A DNA stretch of 64,000 nucleotides from Lysobacter sp. CFH 32150 (GTDB lineage: Bacteria; Pseudomonadota; Gammaproteobacteria; Xanthomonadales; Xanthomonadaceae). The stretch is taken from assembly GCF_022758295.1 (NCBI RefSeq), contig NZ_JALDWJ010000002.1:248001-312000 (forward strand). Direction: 5' to 3'. How positions within the stretch are numbered: position 1 is the stretch's first letter; every line of letters starts with the position of its first letter. The notes under the pieces are model-generated. The model made no database searches. It was not told the origin of the DNA and saw only the letters and a program-made list of their open reading frames with translations. A program made the position numbers and the translations under genes. Positions 48,042-59,234 of this stretch are shown here, in pieces.

Positions 48042-48096
48042 CGCCTAGGTCCCGTGCGCTGCGCGCATCACTGCACGCATCTTGAAAGCATGCATC

Positions 48097-49833
48097 TCAA
48101 AGCTCGCGCAGCATGCGCGAAGCGGCTTCACGCGCGACGGGGTCGCGGCCGTTGATCACTTCGCGCAGCAGGATGCGAGCGGCTTCGTCGTCGCCCAGAT
48201 CGAGATAGGCCCGGGCCAGCTCGATCTGCTGGCTGGCGTTGGCCGGTTCGGCCAATTCAGCGGGTGGCGTAGGCGCCGGTGTCGCGGTGCCGGCGTGCCA
48301 GGTCGGTGCCGCACCGATCGCCGCTGGCGCTGCGGTCCAGTGCGGCGCCTGCTGCTGCGCTGGTGCAGCGGGAACGTCAGCCACTGCGGCGTCCGGTGCC
48401 ACAGTCGGGATACCAGCTGCCAAGGCGGCGGTGTCGTAACCACGCCGCATTACCGGTGCCGCTTCAGGGGTGCGGCGACGGGTGAACAGCCAGGCCAGCA
48501 GACTCAATACGATCAGGCCGAGCCCACCCCACAACCACGGTGTGATCGTGGCCTGCGCCTGCTTGTCCGCCGGTTGAGCCGGGTTCGCGGCGACCTGCGC
48601 CGGCGCGGCCTTGCGCGCATCTGCGAGGCGTTGTTGCGCTGCGGCCAGCTCGCTGTCCTTCATGCTGATCAGCTGTTGCTGTTGCTGCTGCAGCTTTTCG
48701 AGATCGGCGACGCGGGCCTTGAGTTCCTCGACCTCGGCGTTACGTGCGGCCAGGTCTTCCTTCGACTGTTGCAGTTCCTGTCGCAGCATTTCGCCCTCGC
48801 CCCCGGCGCTCGCGCCGGATCGTGTTCCCGGTCGGTTGCCGCCGTTCGACGGCGGCACGATTTCCAATCTGGCCCCTGCCACGCGACCGGCATTGCTCCT
48901 TGCGGAGGTCGACGCGCCATCGCCGCCATCGACCACGGCAGCCGGCTGCGGCGCCGGGTCGCGTATGGCTTGCCATTGTTCGATCTGATCGCGCACCACC
49001 ACCGCGGCTTCGCTCGCACTGAGCTGCGCCACTTCGCTCGCCTGCGGGATGCGCAGGACAGCGCCTGCCTTCAGCAGGTTGATGTTGTTGCGGATGAAGG
49101 CCTCGGGGTTGGCTCGCAACAACGCCAGCATGGTCTGGTCGAGGCTGTAGCCACGGCCGGCGTCGAGGCGGCTGGCGATCTCGGACAGCGTGTCCCCTTG
49201 GTGCACGTCAAATGCCGAACCGGAAATGCTCGATGGAGCCGGGATGTCGACCGGCGCCGCTTCGATGGGCTCAGGCGGTGCAGTGGCGATGCTTGCTTCC
49301 GGTTGTTCCTCGGCAGAATCCGCGGCTTCAGCCTCGGGTATCCCGGCCGAGGTCTCGGCGTCAGGCGCCTGCACGATGGTGTTCGATGGTGAGACTTCCG
49401 GCGCCTCGATCGGCGGCTGCGCCGGCGCCGCGACTGTTCGTGGCGTATCCAGCAAGGCCGAGTATTCGCGCACCAACCGGCCTTGGCCCCAGTCGACTTC
49501 GACCAGGAAGGTCACCAGCGGCTGATTGATCGGCGCGGCGCTGGTGACGCGGATCACTGGGCGACCGCGCGCATCCAGCGCGACGCTGAACTGCAGATCC
49601 GCGGCGGCGCCACTGGGCGGTTCCAGCCCGATGCGGCGGAATGTATCGGGTGACGCAAGGCGTGCCTGAAGCTGCTCGAGTTCGGCCGGATCGTTGGAAA
49701 TGATTTCGATCTCGGCCAACAACGGTTGGTCGAGCTTCGACTTGACCTGGATCTGGCCTAGCCCGAGCGCCGCCACCGGGCCGGCGACGGCGACCAGGGC
49801 GATGGCCATAGCAGCTCGCAACTTGTTGATCAC
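48097..49833 (-). CDS. fimV: FimV/HubP-family polar landmark protein
   Basis: Large membrane protein that organises cell poles and type IV pili. 578 residues: signal peptide, FimV N-terminal domain (LGLGQIQVKSKLDQPLLAEIE, about 25-140), Ala/Pro/Glu-rich linker, LysM (VHQGDTLSEIASRLDAGRGYS, about 205-265), coiled coil (Gln-rich, about 360-410), one transmembrane helix (PWLWGGLGLIVLSLLAWLF, about 435) and a C-terminal FimV/TPR-like domain (LARAYLDLGDDEAARILL). Start uncertain: GTG at 49833 has a GGGGAG site at better distance than the GTG at 49839. The usual family position is near truA and asd. Confidence 0.9.
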   Translation of the reverse strand: MINKLRAAMAIALVAVAGPVAALGLGQIQVKSKLDQPLLAEIEIISNDPAELEQLQARLASPDTFRRIGLEPPSGAAADLQFSVALDARGRPVIRVTSAAPINQPLVTFLVEVDWGQGRLVREYSALLDTPRTVAAPAQPPIEAPEVSPSNTIVQAPDAETSAGIPEAEAADSAEEQPEASIATAPPEPIEAAPVDIPAPSSISGSAFDVHQGDTLSEIASRLDAGRGYSLDQTMLALLRANPEAFIRNNINLLKAGAVLRIPQASEVAQLSASEAAVVVRDQIEQWQAIRDPAPQPAAVVDGGDGASTSARSNAGRVAGARLEIVPPSNGGNRPGTRSGASAGGEGEMLRQELQQSKEDLAARNAEVEELKARVADLEKLQQQQQQLISMKDSELAAAQQRLADARKAAPAQVAANPAQPADKQAQATITPWLWGGLGLIVLSLLAWLFTRRRTPEAAPVMRRGYDTAALAAGIPTVAPDAAVADVPAAPAQQQAPHWTAAPAAIGAAPTWHAGTATPAPTPPAELAEPANASQQIELARAYLDLGDDEAARILLREVINGRDPVAREAASRMLREL

Positions 49834-49945
49834 GCCCACTCCCCCCGAGCAACGCTCGGCCCGACTCTAGCCGTGTGCCGTGGCTGCTGGCAATGATTTC
49901 CGTCGTTTAGACGCGCCTGTTCACACTTTAGTGCACTGCAGGACG

Positions 49946-49982
49946 GTTTCAGCTGCGGGTACGAAGCCCGCGGCTGAAACCC
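49946..49982. terminator. Long hairpin downstream of asd
   Basis: GGTTTCAGC (49946-49954) pairs with GCTGAAACC (49974-49982). The inner bases continue the stem to about 15 pairs with a seven-base loop. It begins ten bases after the asd stop. No T-run follows, so it may be a 3'-end stabilising structure or dispersed repeat. Confidence 0.5.
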
Positions 49983-49991
49983 GGCAGAGAG

Positions 49992-51008
<1,017 letters not shown>

Positions 51009-51131
51009 TTAGATAACGACCTCTTGTGCTTGCTACAGGCGCAGCGTTGGCCCGCCTGCGGAATGATGGGGAGGGAACCGATGTGCGGCGCAGCCGCTGC
51101 TTCGCGCCTCTTGGCGCTGCGCGTCTGGCCG

Positions 51132-52259
51132 CTATCGTTTGCCTTCACCCGGTTTGGATGCATGCACCGCAGATGGAATCCGTGGCGTCACGTCGCCGAC
51201 GTCGCCGCATTGCGCACGATGGCGCAGCGCCTGGTCGATCAGGACCAACGCCAGCATCGCCTCGCAGATCGGCGTGGCGCGGATGCCGACGCAGGGGTCA
51301 TGGCGGCCGGTGGTCACGATCTCGACCTCATTGCCTTCGACGTCCAGGCCGCGTGCCGGCAGCCGCAGGCTCGAAGTCGGCTTGAACGCGACCGAGCACA
51401 CGACCTGCTGGCCGGTGGAGATGCCACCAAGGATGCCGCCGGCATGGTTGGACAGGAACCCGTCGTGGGTCGCCTCGTCGCGATGGGTGGTGCCGCGTTG
51501 CGCGACTGCGGCAAAGCCGTCGCCGATCTCCACGCCCTTGACCGCGTTGATCGACATCATCGCCGCGGCGAGTTCGCCGTCGAGCTTGCCGTAGATCGGT
51601 TCGCCCCACCCTGGCGGCACGCCGTCGGCGACCACGGTCACGCGCGCGCCGACCGAATCGCCGGACTTGCGCAACGCATCCATGTAGCTCTCCAGCTCCG
51701 CGACCTGGCCGGCATCAGGCCAGAAGAAGGGATTGGCTTCGATCGCCGCGGCATCGAAGCCGCGCGGCACGATTTCGCCGATCTGCGCCAGATAACCGCG
51801 TACCCGCACGCCGAACTTTTCCAGCAGCCACTTCTTCGCGATCACGGCCGCCGCGACGCGCATCGTGGTCTCGCGCGCGGACGAGCGCCCGCCCCCGCGT
51901 GGATCACGATGACCGTACTTCTGCCAGTAGGTGTAATCGGCATGACCGGGTCGGAACTGCGCCGCGATGTTCGCGTAATCCTTGCTGCGCGCATCGGTGT
52001 TGCGGATCAGCAGCGCGATCGGCGTGCCGGTGGTGCGGCCTTCGTACACGCCGGAGAGGATTTCGACTTCGTCGGCTTCATGCCGTGCCGACGTGTGGCG
52101 GGTCTTGCCGGTGGCACGGCGATCTAGGTCGTGGCGGAACTCTTCGGCAGTAATGGCCAGTCCCGGCGGGCAACCGTCGATCACGCAGCCGATCGCCGGC
52201 CCGTGGCTCTCGCCGAAGGTCGTCACTGCGAACAGCTTGCCGAAGGTGTTGCTGGACAC
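51132..52259 (-). CDS. aroC: Chorismate synthase
   Basis: Last step of the shikimate pathway, needs reduced FMN. Signatures are [14 protein letters not shown] near the start, [18 protein letters not shown] in the middle and [17 protein letters not shown] near the end. 375 residues. GTG start with a GGA-type site upstream. Confidence 0.98.
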   Translation of the reverse strand: MSSNTFGKLFAVTTFGESHGPAIGCVIDGCPPGLAITAEEFRHDLDRRATGKTRHTSARHEADEVEILSGVYEGRTTGTPIALLIRNTDARSKDYANIAAQFRPGHADYTYWQKYGHRDPRGGGRSSARETTMRVAAAVIAKKWLLEKFGVRVRGYLAQIGEIVPRGFDAAAIEANPFFWPDAGQVAELESYMDALRKSGDSVGARVTVVADGVPPGWGEPIYGKLDGELAAAMMSINAVKGVEIGDGFAAVAQRGTTHRDEATHDGFLSNHAGGILGGISTGQQVVCSVAFKPTSSLRLPARGLDVEGNEVEIVTTGRHDPCVGIRATPICEAMLALVLIDQALRHRAQCGDVGDVTPRIPSAVHASKPGEGKR

Positions 52260-52358
52260 GTTGTCGATCCGTTTCCTGTTGTGCTCTTGCCATCATCCTG
52301 GCGAAGCCAGAACAACGAGAAAAACAATTTACCGCCGAAATTTGGTTGCCGCTGGAAC

Positions 52359-53276
52359 TTAACCGCGCGCGTCAGCCAATTCGCGAATGCGCGCGTTGTG
52401 CTCGACCAGATCAGCGCATTCGGCGACGAACACGCCCATCTGCCCGACCTTGAACTCCACCCATGCCAGCGGCAGCTCCGGCAGCAGTTCGACCAATGCT
52501 TTTTCCGCTTCGCCGACCTCGCAGATCAGCAGCCCCTCACGATCGAGGTGCAGCGGCGCATCGCGCAGGATCTTCAGCGCCAGGTCGAGGCCGTCGTTGC
52601 CCGCGCGCAGGCCCAGTTGCGGCTCGTAGGAATACTCCTTCGGCAGCGCATCGGTCTCGGCGTTGGTGACGTAGGGCGGGTTGGTGACGATCAGCTGGTA
52701 ATGCTCGCCTTGGAGCCCGGAAAACAAGTCCGACTTGAGCAGTCGTACGTTGTCGGCATGCAGGCGTACCTTGTTTTCCCTGGCCAGCGCCAGCGCATCG
52801 TCGCTGAGGTCGACGCCATCGACATGCCAATCCGGGTTGTAGTGGGCCATCGCGATGCCGATGCAGCCAGAGCCGGTGCACAGATCGAGTGCACGCAGCA
52901 CTTCGCGGCCGCCTAGCCAGGGCTCGAAACCACGCTCGATCAGTTCGGCGATCGGGGAACGTGGCACCAGCGCACGCGCATCGCTCTTGAAGCTGAGGCC
53001 GGCAAACCACGCTTCACCAGCCAGGTAGGCCGCTGGAATCCGCTCGTTGATGCGCCGTGCGAACAACGCCAGCACATCGGATTTCTCCTCCGCCGTGACC
53101 CGCGCCTGGCCATAGACCGGGCTCAGGTCGTGCGGCATGTGCAGCGCGTGCAGGGTCAGCTGGGTCGCCTCGTCGAGGGCGTTGTCGTAACTGTGGCCGA
53201 AGGTGAGCCCGGCAGCGTTGAAGCGGCTGGCACCGTAGCGGATCAGGTCGATGATCGTCGTGAGCTCGGCGGTCAT
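52359..53276 (-). CDS. prmB: 50S ribosomal protein L3 N5-glutamine methyltransferase
   Basis: Methylates a Gln of ribosomal protein L3. The SAM loop is DLCTGSGCIG (131-140), and the Gln-recognition motif NPPY is at 199-202. 305 residues, the family's length. A perfect TATAAT -10 box lies about 27 bases upstream of its start. Divergent from the Sco1-like gene. Confidence 0.95.
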   Translation of the reverse strand: MTAELTTIIDLIRYGASRFNAAGLTFGHSYDNALDEATQLTLHALHMPHDLSPVYGQARVTAEEKSDVLALFARRINERIPAAYLAGEAWFAGLSFKSDARALVPRSPIAELIERGFEPWLGGREVLRALDLCTGSGCIGIAMAHYNPDWHVDGVDLSDDALALARENKVRLHADNVRLLKSDLFSGLQGEHYQLIVTNPPYVTNAETDALPKEYSYEPQLGLRAGNDGLDLALKILRDAPLHLDREGLLICEVGEAEKALVELLPELPLAWVEFKVGQMGVFVAECADLVEHNARIRELADARG

Positions 53277-53302
53277 GGCGGCAGGTTCTTGAAAGGACAG
53301 GG

Positions 53303-53308
53303 ATTATA
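53303..53308 (-). promoter_or_regulatory. TATAAT -10 box of prmB
   Basis: A perfect consensus on the minus strand about 27 bases upstream of the prmB ATG. The -35 region is weak (CCATTC at 17-base spacing). Confidence 0.55.
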
Positions 53309-53369
53309 GCGGTGCGGCCCAGCTAGAATGGCCGCGCCTCGCGGCTCTTCTCAATATTCCGGATCCGGC

Positions 53370-54017
53370 ATGTTCAATCGCACCACCGCTTATATCCTCA
53401 TTGCCGCGCTCGCCGCTGCCCTTGGCCTGTGGGCCGCGCAGCGTCATTTCGGCGCCGCTCCGAAGACGGCATGGCCGACGATGCAGGCGGTGAGGCTGTT
53501 CCCGGAGCCGCGCGAACTTCCGGCGTACTCGCTGCAGCAATCCGACCGCACCCAGCTGGTGCCGGGCGAACTCAAGGGTCATTGGACCGTGATCTTCTTG
53601 GGCTTCACCCACTGCCCCGACGTGTGCCCGACCACGCTGACCGAGTTGGCGCAGGCACAGAAGCAATGGGCCGCCCTGCCCGACTCGACCCGGCCGCGCG
53701 TGCTGTTCGTCTCGGTCGACCCCGAGCGCGATACGCTCGACGATATCGGCGAATACGCCCACGCCTTCCACCGCGACACCCTCGCCGCGACCGCCGACAT
53801 CCCGTCGCTGGAAACCTTCGCCAAATCGCTGAGCCTGGTGTTCATGAAGGCGCCGCCAGCGCAAGGCCAGCCGGCCGACCTGTACGGCGTCGATCACTCT
53901 GCCGCATTGGCCGTGCTCGATCCGCAGGGGCGCATGGCTGGCGTGATCCAGCCGCCGCTGGTGCCGAAGGCGATTGCGGCTGACTTGCTGGCTTTGACCA
54001 CGGCGTCGACGCGATGA
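53370..54017 (+). CDS. Sco1/SenC-type copper chaperone
   Basis: Thioredoxin-fold protein that delivers copper to cytochrome c oxidase. After one N-terminal membrane anchor ([17 protein letters not shown]) the CPDVC motif (Cys82, Cys86) and His176 (VDHSAAL) form the copper site. 215 residues. The upstream ATG at 53370 begins directly at the anchor. Its stop overlaps the psd start (ATGA), an unusual pairing of copper and phospholipid genes. Confidence 0.92.
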   Translation: MFNRTTAYILIAALAAALGLWAAQRHFGAAPKTAWPTMQAVRLFPEPRELPAYSLQQSDRTQLVPGELKGHWTVIFLGFTHCPDVCPTTLTELAQAQKQWAALPDSTRPRVLFVSVDPERDTLDDIGEYAHAFHRDTLAATADIPSLETFAKSLSLVFMKAPPAQGQPADLYGVDHSAALAVLDPQGRMAGVIQPPLVPKAIAADLLALTTASTR

Positions 54018-54886
54018 GTCCGCTAACCGCGCTGACCTACGTCCTGCCGCACCGGTTGCTGTCGTCTCTCGCGCGCAAGCTGGCGTATTCGACCCATCCG
54101 AAAACCAAGCAATGGCTGATCGACACCGTCGTGCGTAACTTCGGCGTCGATCTGTCCGAAGCCGCCGAGCCCGATCCCTCTGCGTACCCGACTTTCAATG
54201 CGTTCTTCACCCGCGCACTGAAGCCCGGCGCGCGCACCCCCGACCCTGATCCACGCGCACTGCTGATGCCCGCCGATGGCCGCGTCAGCGAATGCGGCCA
54301 CATCGGCCATGCCGACGAAGGCGTGCTGCATGAGGACGCCGGACACGTCTTCCAGGCCAAAGGCCACGGCTTCACCACGGCCGAGTTGCTGGCGGACGAA
54401 GCAGCGGCAGAGGCCTTCGACGGCGGCGTCTACGCCACCGTCTACCTTTCGCCAAAGGACTACCACCGCGTGCATATGCCGTGGACTGGCACCCTGCGCG
54501 AGACGGTGCATGTGCCCGGCCGCCTTTTCAGCGTTGGCCCCGACGCCGTCGGCGCGGTGTCGAAGCTGTTCGCGCGCAACGAACGACTCGTCTGTCACTT
54601 CGACACCGACTTCGGTCCGATGGCGGTGGTGATGGTCGGCGCGTTGCTGGTTTCCGGCGTGGAAACCGTGTGGAGTGGCGTCGAGATCCCGCCCTATGGT
54701 GGCCCGGTGACAGTGAAGGACTACCGCGGCGAAAACATCCGTCTCGAACGCTTCGCCGAGATGGCACGGTTCAACTATGGCTCGACGGTGATCGTGTTGT
54801 TGCCGAAAGGTGTCGCGGAGTTGGCGTCGCATCTGTCGGCCGAGTCACCGGTTCGCCTCGGCCAACAACTCGCACGTCTGTCGTAG
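54014..54886 (+). CDS. psd: Phosphatidylserine decarboxylase proenzyme
   Basis: Turns phosphatidylserine into phosphatidylethanolamine. A proenzyme that cleaves itself at the G-S-T site to make the pyruvoyl group. Here NYGST puts the Ser at 257 near the end of 290 residues. HRVHMPWTG-like YHRVHMP and LSPKDYHR are conserved. The amino acid before GST is Tyr instead of the usual Leu or Met. Complements pssA at 4.1 kb. Confidence 0.95.
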   Translation: MSPLTALTYVLPHRLLSSLARKLAYSTHPKTKQWLIDTVVRNFGVDLSEAAEPDPSAYPTFNAFFTRALKPGARTPDPDPRALLMPADGRVSECGHIGHADEGVLHEDAGHVFQAKGHGFTTAELLADEAAAEAFDGGVYATVYLSPKDYHRVHMPWTGTLRETVHVPGRLFSVGPDAVGAVSKLFARNERLVCHFDTDFGPMAVVMVGALLVSGVETVWSGVEIPPYGGPVTVKDYRGENIRLERFAEMARFNYGSTVIVLLPKGVAELASHLSAESPVRLGQQLARLS

Positions 54887-54912
54887 CTCGCTCGGCCGGA
54901 TTCGCCAGTCGC

Positions 54913-56526
54913 CTAGTTGCGACACCCCTCCAGGTTCAACGTCTGCCCCGGCCGGATCGCAAACCGCGGCCCCTTGATGCCGTTGACCTTCGCCAGTTCC
55001 TTGGTATCGCATTCGAACTTGCGCGCGATCGACGTCAGCGTCTCGCCGCCTTGCACCCGGTATTCGCTCGGTTTTGCTGGCGCAGCCGACACGTCGGTGG
55101 CGACGGCGACGGGCGCGCTACCCGCACCGGGAACGAACGTCGAAACCGGCGGCTGCACCGGCACGCTGTAGACGATCGCCGAGTTCGGATCGCTCATCAC
55201 CAGCGTGCGCGCCAATTCCGCGCGCGGACCCTGGGTGCAATAGCGGTTGTACAGGCCGACGATCTTGGTCGTGGCGTTGATCGTACTGCCTGCGGGCAGC
55301 CAGCTTTCGGCTTCGTAACGCGGGTTCAGGTTGCGCAGCGCGCGCATGAATCCTTCGCGTGTGCCGCCGTTGCCGAGGCAAATCGTCAGCTGGTAGATCG
55401 ACGACGCCTGCACCAGGCGCAACGGCGCGGGCTTGGCGTCGACCTTTGGGAAATCGAGGCCATATTGCTTCGGGTGCAGGAACAGCCACGCCGCGGCGAT
55501 CACCATCGGCACGTAATCCTTCGTTTCCGGCGGGAACTGGTTGTACACATCGGATTCCCAGAAGCCGCGGCCGCCACCAGCGGTGTAGACACGCAACGCA
55601 CGACCTTCGCCGCCGTTGTAGGCGGCCAGCGCCAGCTCAATGCTGCGGTTGAGTTCCGCCATACGTTCATTGAGATAGGCAGCGCTCGCTTCAGCCGCGC
55701 TGCGCGGGTCGTAGCGGGTGTCGAAACCGGTGCCATCGGGACCGAGGCCGAAACGGCGGCCGGTGGCATACATGAACTGCATGGGTCCGGCGGCGCCGGC
55801 ACGCGACGTCGAATGTGCCTTGCCGTTGGATTCCTTGGCCATGATCCCGAACAGCAAGGCTTCCGGCAGCCCGGCGCGCTCGTACTGCGGCCACATCAGG
55901 TGGCGCATGTACTGGTAATTCTCGTAGCTGGTGATCAGTGCGCCGCGCATGTCGGTGAGCCAGCGGCGGATACCGGCCTGCACTGCCGGGTTGTACTGGA
56001 CCATCTTGTCGAAGCGGTGATCGTCAGCGAGCAGCTGCGCCGCGCGGGCCGCTTCGGGGACGTTGGCCGTCAGCGGCGAAGCATGGTCGTCGCCTTCGGG
56101 TGCATCTTCGACGACTTCGGCCTCGGCATCGGCATTGAGCTTCAGCAGCCGCTTGTACGCCGCGAGCATCGTCGAGAGCTGGCAGCCCTTCTGCGCGCTG
56201 CAGGCCGCAACCACGTCTTCCATGTCTTCCAGCGCGGCGTTGCTTTCGGCTGCGCCGCTGGGGTCGGCGTTGCCGATCTTCACCATCGCTTCGCGATAGC
56301 GCGTCTCGGCGGCGGCCATGCGCTGGTTGAGGGCTTCGATGTTGGCCTGGTCACGGCGCGACAGCGCAGCGGCGTCGAAGGCAGCGAGGGACAGGCCCGC
56401 CAGGGCCAGCAACGCCAAGTGGCGCGGAACGAATGCAAGGGGAGGCATGGACTGCAAGGATCGCGAAGGTCCGGGCAGAGTAGCCCCGGGTTGCGAAAAA
56501 CGGCAAGCCGTCACGTCCTTGCGCAT
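54913..56526 (-). CDS. mltD: MltD-like membrane-bound lytic transglycosylase with C-terminal LysM
   Basis: Cleaves peptidoglycan between MurNAc and GlcNAc. The SLT domain shows catalytic Glu232 (GIMAKESNGKA), GPMQFMYATGRRFGL and ALAAYNGGEGRALR. A LysM domain (YRVQGGETLTSIARKFECDT) ends the protein; E. coli MltD has two LysM. Start choice: the ATG at 56526 has a very good GGAAGGGAGG site, giving 537 residues with a 26-residue lead before the signal-like stretch. A later ATG at 56448 starts right at the signal but lacks a site. Confidence 0.88.
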   Translation of the reverse strand: MRKDVTACRFSQPGATLPGPSRSLQSMPPLAFVPRHLALLALAGLSLAAFDAAALSRRDQANIEALNQRMAAAETRYREAMVKIGNADPSGAAESNAALEDMEDVVAACSAQKGCQLSTMLAAYKRLLKLNADAEAEVVEDAPEGDDHASPLTANVPEAARAAQLLADDHRFDKMVQYNPAVQAGIRRWLTDMRGALITSYENYQYMRHLMWPQYERAGLPEALLFGIMAKESNGKAHSTSRAGAAGPMQFMYATGRRFGLGPDGTGFDTRYDPRSAAEASAAYLNERMAELNRSIELALAAYNGGEGRALRVYTAGGGRGFWESDVYNQFPPETKDYVPMVIAAAWLFLHPKQYGLDFPKVDAKPAPLRLVQASSIYQLTICLGNGGTREGFMRALRNLNPRYEAESWLPAGSTINATTKIVGLYNRYCTQGPRAELARTLVMSDPNSAIVYSVPVQPPVSTFVPGAGSAPVAVATDVSAAPAKPSEYRVQGGETLTSIARKFECDTKELAKVNGIKGPRFAIRPGQTLNLEGCRN

Positions 56527-56615
56527 CGTGCCCTCCCTTCCGCGGGGACGATCGATCCAAAGTGAAATTACGTCATTCCCGCATAGAATCGGCCTTCCAC
56601 TCGGAAGGATCACGC

Positions 56616-58142
56616 ATGGACCCCATCCTCGTCGGCAAGGCCATCACCACGCCGCAGAGCGGTAATGTCTACCTGCAGCCGAAATACGGCAATCGCCATG
56701 GTCTGGTCGCCGGCGCCACCGGCACCGGCAAGACGGTGACGCTGATGACACTGGCCGAAGGCTTCTCGCGGATCGGCGTACCGGTGTTCCTCGCCGATGT
56801 GAAGGGCGACGTGGCCGGGCTCGCGGTTGCAGGCACGCCGAACGAGAAAATCCAGCAACGGATCACCGAACTTGGGATCACCGACTACAAGTCCGAAGCC
56901 AGCCCGGTGCTGTTCTGGGACCTGTACGGCAAGCTCGGCCATCCGGTGCGCACCACCGTCAGCGAGATGGGCCCGCATCTGCTCGCGCGCATCCTCGAAT
57001 TGAACGACACGCAGAGTGGCGTGCTCGACATCGTGTTCAAACTTGCCGACGACCGCGGCCTGCTATTGCTCGACCTCGAAGACCTGCGCGCCCTGCTCGG
57101 CCTGGTGTCCGATGAACGCAAGGACATTTCGACTTCTTACGGCCTGGTCAGCACGCAGTCGGTCGGCGCGATCCAGCGCGCGCTGCTGAGGCTGGAACAG
57201 GAAGGCGCGGAGATGTTCTTCGGCGAACCGGCGCTGGAACTGGCCGACCTGATGCGCACGACGCAGGACGGTCGCGGCGTGATCGGCATCCTTGCCGCCG
57301 ACCAGCTGATTCTGAAGCCGCGCCTGTATTCCAGTTTCCTGCTGTGGTTGTTGTCGGAACTATTCGAGAATCTGCCGGAAGTCGGCGACCTCGACAAGCC
57401 GAAGCTGGTGTTCGTGTTCGACGAAGCGCACCTGCTGTTCGACGATGCGCCGCCGGCACTGCAGCAGCGCATCGAACAGGTGGTGCGCATCATTCGTTCC
57501 AAGGGAGTGGGCGTGTATTTCTGCTCCCAGTTTCCGGATGACGTGCCGGACGACATCCTCGGCCAGCTTGGCAACCGCGTGCAGCACGCACTGCGCGCCT
57601 TCACGCCGCGCGACCAGAAAGCGGTGCGGACCGCGGCGGAAACTTTCGTCGCCAACCCCAACCTCGACGTAGCGAAGGCGATCTCGCAACTCGGCGTCGG
57701 CGAAGCGCTGGTTTCGACGCTGCAGGAGAAAGGCATCCCAATGCCGGTCGAACGCACGCTGATAGCACCACCGCGCTGCCGCATGGGCGCGATCACCGAC
57801 GCCGAACGCGCACAGGTGCGCGCCGGCAGCGCTGTCGGCGGCAAGTACGACAAGGCGATCGATCGGGATTCCGCTGCCGAGATGCTCGCGAAGAAAGCGG
57901 AAGTCGCGACCGAGCATGCCAAGGCCCCACCTGCCAAAAATACTCCTTTGAAGCCTCGCGAACAGGACGACGCCGAGCAAGGCGGCTTTGGCCAGTCGGT
58001 GAAGGATGCCGTCTTCGGAACAAAACGCCGCCAGGGCATGGTCGAGACCATGGCCAAGCAGACCGCGCGCACCGTTGGCAGCCAGATCGGTCGGCAGATC
58101 CTGCGCGGCGTCCTGGGCAGCATTTTTGGTGGTCGTCGTTAA
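56616..58142 (+). CDS. HerA-like/DUF853 ATPase
   Basis: P-loop ATPase related to HerA and FtsK DNA translocases. Walker A GATGTGKT (33-40) and DEAH (269-272, VFVFDEAHLLFDD). The segment FCSQFPDDVPDDILGQLGNRVQHALR is typical of the DUF853 group. 508 residues. The ATG at 56616 has AAGGA six bases upstream. The C-terminal 80 residues are low-complexity and basic. The biological role of the group is not clear; it is widespread in proteobacteria. Confidence 0.88.
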   Translation: MDPILVGKAITTPQSGNVYLQPKYGNRHGLVAGATGTGKTVTLMTLAEGFSRIGVPVFLADVKGDVAGLAVAGTPNEKIQQRITELGITDYKSEASPVLFWDLYGKLGHPVRTTVSEMGPHLLARILELNDTQSGVLDIVFKLADDRGLLLLDLEDLRALLGLVSDERKDISTSYGLVSTQSVGAIQRALLRLEQEGAEMFFGEPALELADLMRTTQDGRGVIGILAADQLILKPRLYSSFLLWLLSELFENLPEVGDLDKPKLVFVFDEAHLLFDDAPPALQQRIEQVVRIIRSKGVGVYFCSQFPDDVPDDILGQLGNRVQHALRAFTPRDQKAVRTAAETFVANPNLDVAKAISQLGVGEALVSTLQEKGIPMPVERTLIAPPRCRMGAITDAERAQVRAGSAVGGKYDKAIDRDSAAEMLAKKAEVATEHAKAPPAKNTPLKPREQDDAEQGGFGQSVKDAVFGTKRRQGMVETMAKQTARTVGSQIGRQILRGVLGSIFGGRR

Positions 58143-58183
58143 TGTTTTCCAGTCATTCCCTTCGAACCGTGGAGTTGTTGCGC

Positions 58184-58681
58184 ATGAACCAGAAGTTGCT
58201 CGCCATCGCTTGCATCAGCCTGTTCGCCGTCGTCGCGTGCAAGAAGCCGGAACCCGTCGAAACTGCGTCCGCGCCGGAGCCCGCCGTTCCCGCTGAACAG
58301 GCGCCCGCGCCGGTCGCCCTCGAATCCGAACCTGCCCGCAGCGCCGCCGACGTGCCATTCGACGTCAAGGGTTTTGCCGGTCAGTTCGTCGGCATGCTCC
58401 CTTGCGCCGACTGCCCGGGCATCGACACCCGCGTCACGCTCAACGCCGACGGCACGTTCACGTTGCTTGAGACCTACCAGGACCGCAAAGTGAAAACCAC
58501 GCCGGTCGACGGCACCTGGTCCGTGGAAGCCGACGACAAGCACATCCGTCTCGACCCGAACAGCAAGGCCGAGGACGATCGCCTGTACGAGATCCTGTCG
58601 AACGATGAAATCCGCCTGCTCGACCAGGAGGGCAAGCACATCGAAAGCGACCTCCCGTACAACCTCAAGCGCGGTACATGA
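58184..58681 (+). CDS. NlpE-like copper-resistance lipoprotein
   Basis: 165 residues. Lipoprotein signal ([15 protein letters not shown], Cys19), an Ala/Pro/Glu-rich spacer, then an NlpE N-terminal-type domain with the CADC motif ([12 protein letters not shown]), [13 protein letters not shown] and DGTWSVEAD. The domain senses surface attachment and copper in E. coli, through Cpx. Follows the HerA-like gene by 41 bases. The Met at 58184 is chosen because the signal starts there. Confidence 0.87.
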   Translation: MNQKLLAIACISLFAVVACKKPEPVETASAPEPAVPAEQAPAPVALESEPARSAADVPFDVKGFAGQFVGMLPCADCPGIDTRVTLNADGTFTLLETYQDRKVKTTPVDGTWSVEADDKHIRLDPNSKAEDDRLYEILSNDEIRLLDQEGKHIESDLPYNLKRGT

Positions 58682-58703
58682 AGCCGTTGCCGTCACTCGC
58701 AGC

Positions 58704-59210
58704 ATGAGTCGTTGGCGCCCGCCCGCCGAGAAAAGCACGGCACTGATCACCCGTGAAGGCCACGCACGGCTAAAGGCCGAGCTGGACGAGTTGTGGCGGG
58801 TCAGGCGCCCGGAAGTAGTGAAAGCCCTCGCCGCTGCGGCGGCCGAGGGTGATCGCTCCGAGAACGCCGAGTACACCTACCGCAAGAAGCAACTCGGCGA
58901 GATCGACCGCCGCGTGCGTTATCTGTCGAAACGGCTGGAGGTCCTGCGCGTGGTCGACACGCCGCCGTCGGATCGCGAAGCAGTGTTCTTCGGCGCTTCG
59001 GTCGAAGTGGAAAACATCGCCAGTGGCGAACTCAGCCGCTACCGCATCGTCGGCCCCGACGAAACCGATGCCAAGCTCGGCCACATCAGCATCGACTCGC
59101 CACTGGCAAGGGCGATGCTGAAGAAACGCATTGACGACGAATTCGAAGCGACGCTGCCGGGTGGCAGCGTACGCTTCGTGATCGCTGATCTGACTTACGA
59201 CGTCAGCTGA
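58704..59210 (+). CDS. greB: Transcription elongation factor GreB
   Basis: Rescues backtracked RNA polymerase by stimulating RNA cleavage. The N-terminal coiled coil has the acidic tip ([23 protein letters not shown], key Asp-Arg-Ser-Glu-Asn), and the C-terminal FKBP-like domain ends with a basic loop. 168 residues; closer to GreB than GreA in the N-terminus ([16 protein letters not shown]). Confidence 0.95.
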   Translation: MSRWRPPAEKSTALITREGHARLKAELDELWRVRRPEVVKALAAAAAEGDRSENAEYTYRKKQLGEIDRRVRYLSKRLEVLRVVDTPPSDREAVFFGASVEVENIASGELSRYRIVGPDETDAKLGHISIDSPLARAMLKKRIDDEFEATLPGGSVRFVIADLTYDVS

Positions 59211-59234
59211 TCTATTGCCTTCATTCGTCGACCG

